From positions 2,418,001-2,482,000 of the forward strand of contig NZ_CP075185.1 of NCBI RefSeq assembly GCF_020510685.1: a stretch of DNA of 64,000 bases. The letters run 5' to 3'. Under the pieces are notes generated by a model. The model worked only from the letters and a program-made list of their open reading frames with translations, was not told the origin of the DNA and ran no database searches. Source of the DNA: Dechloromonas denitrificans. GTDB taxonomy: Bacteria > Pseudomonadota > Gammaproteobacteria > Burkholderiales > Rhodocyclaceae. A program made the position numbers and the translations under genes. Shown in pieces: positions 63,288-64,000 of this stretch (the first letter of the stretch is position 1; every line of letters begins with the position of its first letter).

Positions 63288-64000
63288 ATGCCACCCATCG
63301 CCATCAGCACCGTCACCACCGCCCGGGAAATCGGACGCGCCGCCTGGGAGCGTCTTGCCCCGCCCGGCCACCCCTTTCTCAATGCCGATTTTCTCGACAT
63401 TCTCGAACGCCACGAGACGGCTGGCCCGCCCTGTGGCTGGCAGGCCAATCACCTGATCGCCAAAGGCCGCGACGGCATGGTGGTCGGCATCCTGCCGAGC
63501 TACCTCAAGCGCAACTCGCATGGCGACTTCATCCGCGACTGGTCCTGGGCAGCCGCCTACGAGCAACTGGGCAAGGTCTATTTCCCGAAACTGCTGAGCG
63601 GCCTGCCGCACACCCCGGCACGCGGCCCACGCCTGCTGGTCGGTTCGGGGAACGATGCCGATGGGCTTCGCACAAGCCTGGTCGAGGCCGCCAGACACCG
63701 CGTCTCGGCCAACGGATTGTCCTCCTGGCACATCGCCTTGCCGGCCGACACCGACGTCGATCTGCTCGTTTCGCAAGGCCTGCTGGTCAGTCACGATGTC
63801 CAGTTCCATTGGCGAAATCGCGGGTTCGGTGATTTCGACGAGTTCCTCGGCGCCTTTGCCTCGGCGCGCCGCCGCAAGGTCAAGGCGGAACGCCGGCGGA
63901 TCGTCGACAGCGGTCTGCGCATCGAAGTCCGGCACGGCGATGAAATCGATCCCGCCGAGTGGCCCGCCCTCCACCAACTCTATGCCACGACGTTCGACAA
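63288..64000 (+). CDS. GNAT-like/DUF482 (peptidogalycan) protein, C-terminus outside window
   Basis: The first 237 residues of a frame open to the window end. The centre (FSARRRK-like FASARRRKVKAERRRIVDSG) and FLNADFLDILERHETAG match the DUF482 GNAT-like family annotated as peptidogalycan biosynthesis. It is probably an acyltransferase. Function is not proved. ATG 63288 is 81 bases after the HugZ-like stop. Confidence 0.75.
   Translation, partial: MPPIAISTVTTAREIGRAAWERLAPPGHPFLNADFLDILERHETAGPPCGWQANHLIAKGRDGMVVGILPSYLKRNSHGDFIRDWSWAAAYEQLGKVYFPKLLSGLPHTPARGPRLLVGSGNDADGLRTSLVEAARHRVSANGLSSWHIALPADTDVDLLVSQGLLVSHDVQFHWRNRGFGDFDEFLGAFASARRRKVKAERRRIVDSGLRIEVRHGDEIDPAEWPALHQLYATTFD

Noticed and set aside
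1..64000. CRISPR array or complete restriction-modification locus
   Set aside because: No regularly spaced repeats, and no Cas, methyltransferase or restriction endonuclease motifs were seen in any frame.

Overview
The window is chromosomal DNA from a GC-rich betaproteobacterium, most likely Rhodocyclales (Dechloromonas/Azonexus-like). This rests on gene order and protein sequence: earP beside efp with an arginine at EF-P position 32, the run lepA-lepB-DUF4845-rnc-era-recO-pdxJ-acpS-nagZ, the run yceD-rpmF-plsX-fabH-fabD-fabG-acpP-fabF, and rne with its usual neighbours. Genus assignment is inference.

Layout. 1-2347: a DHH phosphoesterase cut by the window edge, a probably inactive cyclase fused to an FHA domain, and a DUF1178 gene. 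2357-15732: a 13.4 kb integrated element. It is bounded by a short duplication of the tRNA-Leu 3' end, carries paired TACCCCCA sites at both ends, and has a P4-type integrase next to the tRNA. Inside is a tightly packed minus-strand operon (about 13755 to 6270) running from an AlpA-like regulator through replication genes into two large phage-virion-like genes. No capsid, portal or terminase gene is recognisable. At the far end are a second, unrelated integrase, small DNA-binding genes and a cargo gene with a HEPN-like motif. 15714-16157: tRNA-Leu, Gly, Cys and Gly. 16208-20966: pgsA, uvrC, a family 5-like uracil-DNA glycosylase, earP and efp. 21019-28390: the lepA to nagZ operon. 28451-31171: rpoE-rseC-degQ-grx, with no anti-sigma gene between rpoE and rseC. 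31343-40792: nadB, a YgfX-like gene, the fatty acid/phospholipid operon, maf and an RsmI-like methylase. 40797-50741: sppA, a Rieske protein, a Gph-like phosphatase, rluC, rne with a roughly 380-base leader, a tyrosine phosphatase, uvrB and an aromatic aminotransferase. 50790-52627: an AsmA-like membrane protein and tRNA-Asn. 52836-58836: a translationally coupled signalling operon (lipoprotein solute-binding protein, hybrid histidine kinase, HD-GYP response regulator) with two tandem operator-like repeats upstream. 59049-64000: def, a YkgJ-type cysteine-cluster gene, an MFS transporter, a divergent LysR regulator, a GIY-YIG protein, a HugZ-like protein and the start of a GNAT-like gene.

Most of the window is ordinary core genome. 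The least explained parts are the tRNA-Leu element and the binding protein-kinase-HD-GYP operon with its operators. Other points to re-check are the rpoE locus without rseA/rseB, a terminator placed directly before plsX, and the leader-like region around 5945-6150.
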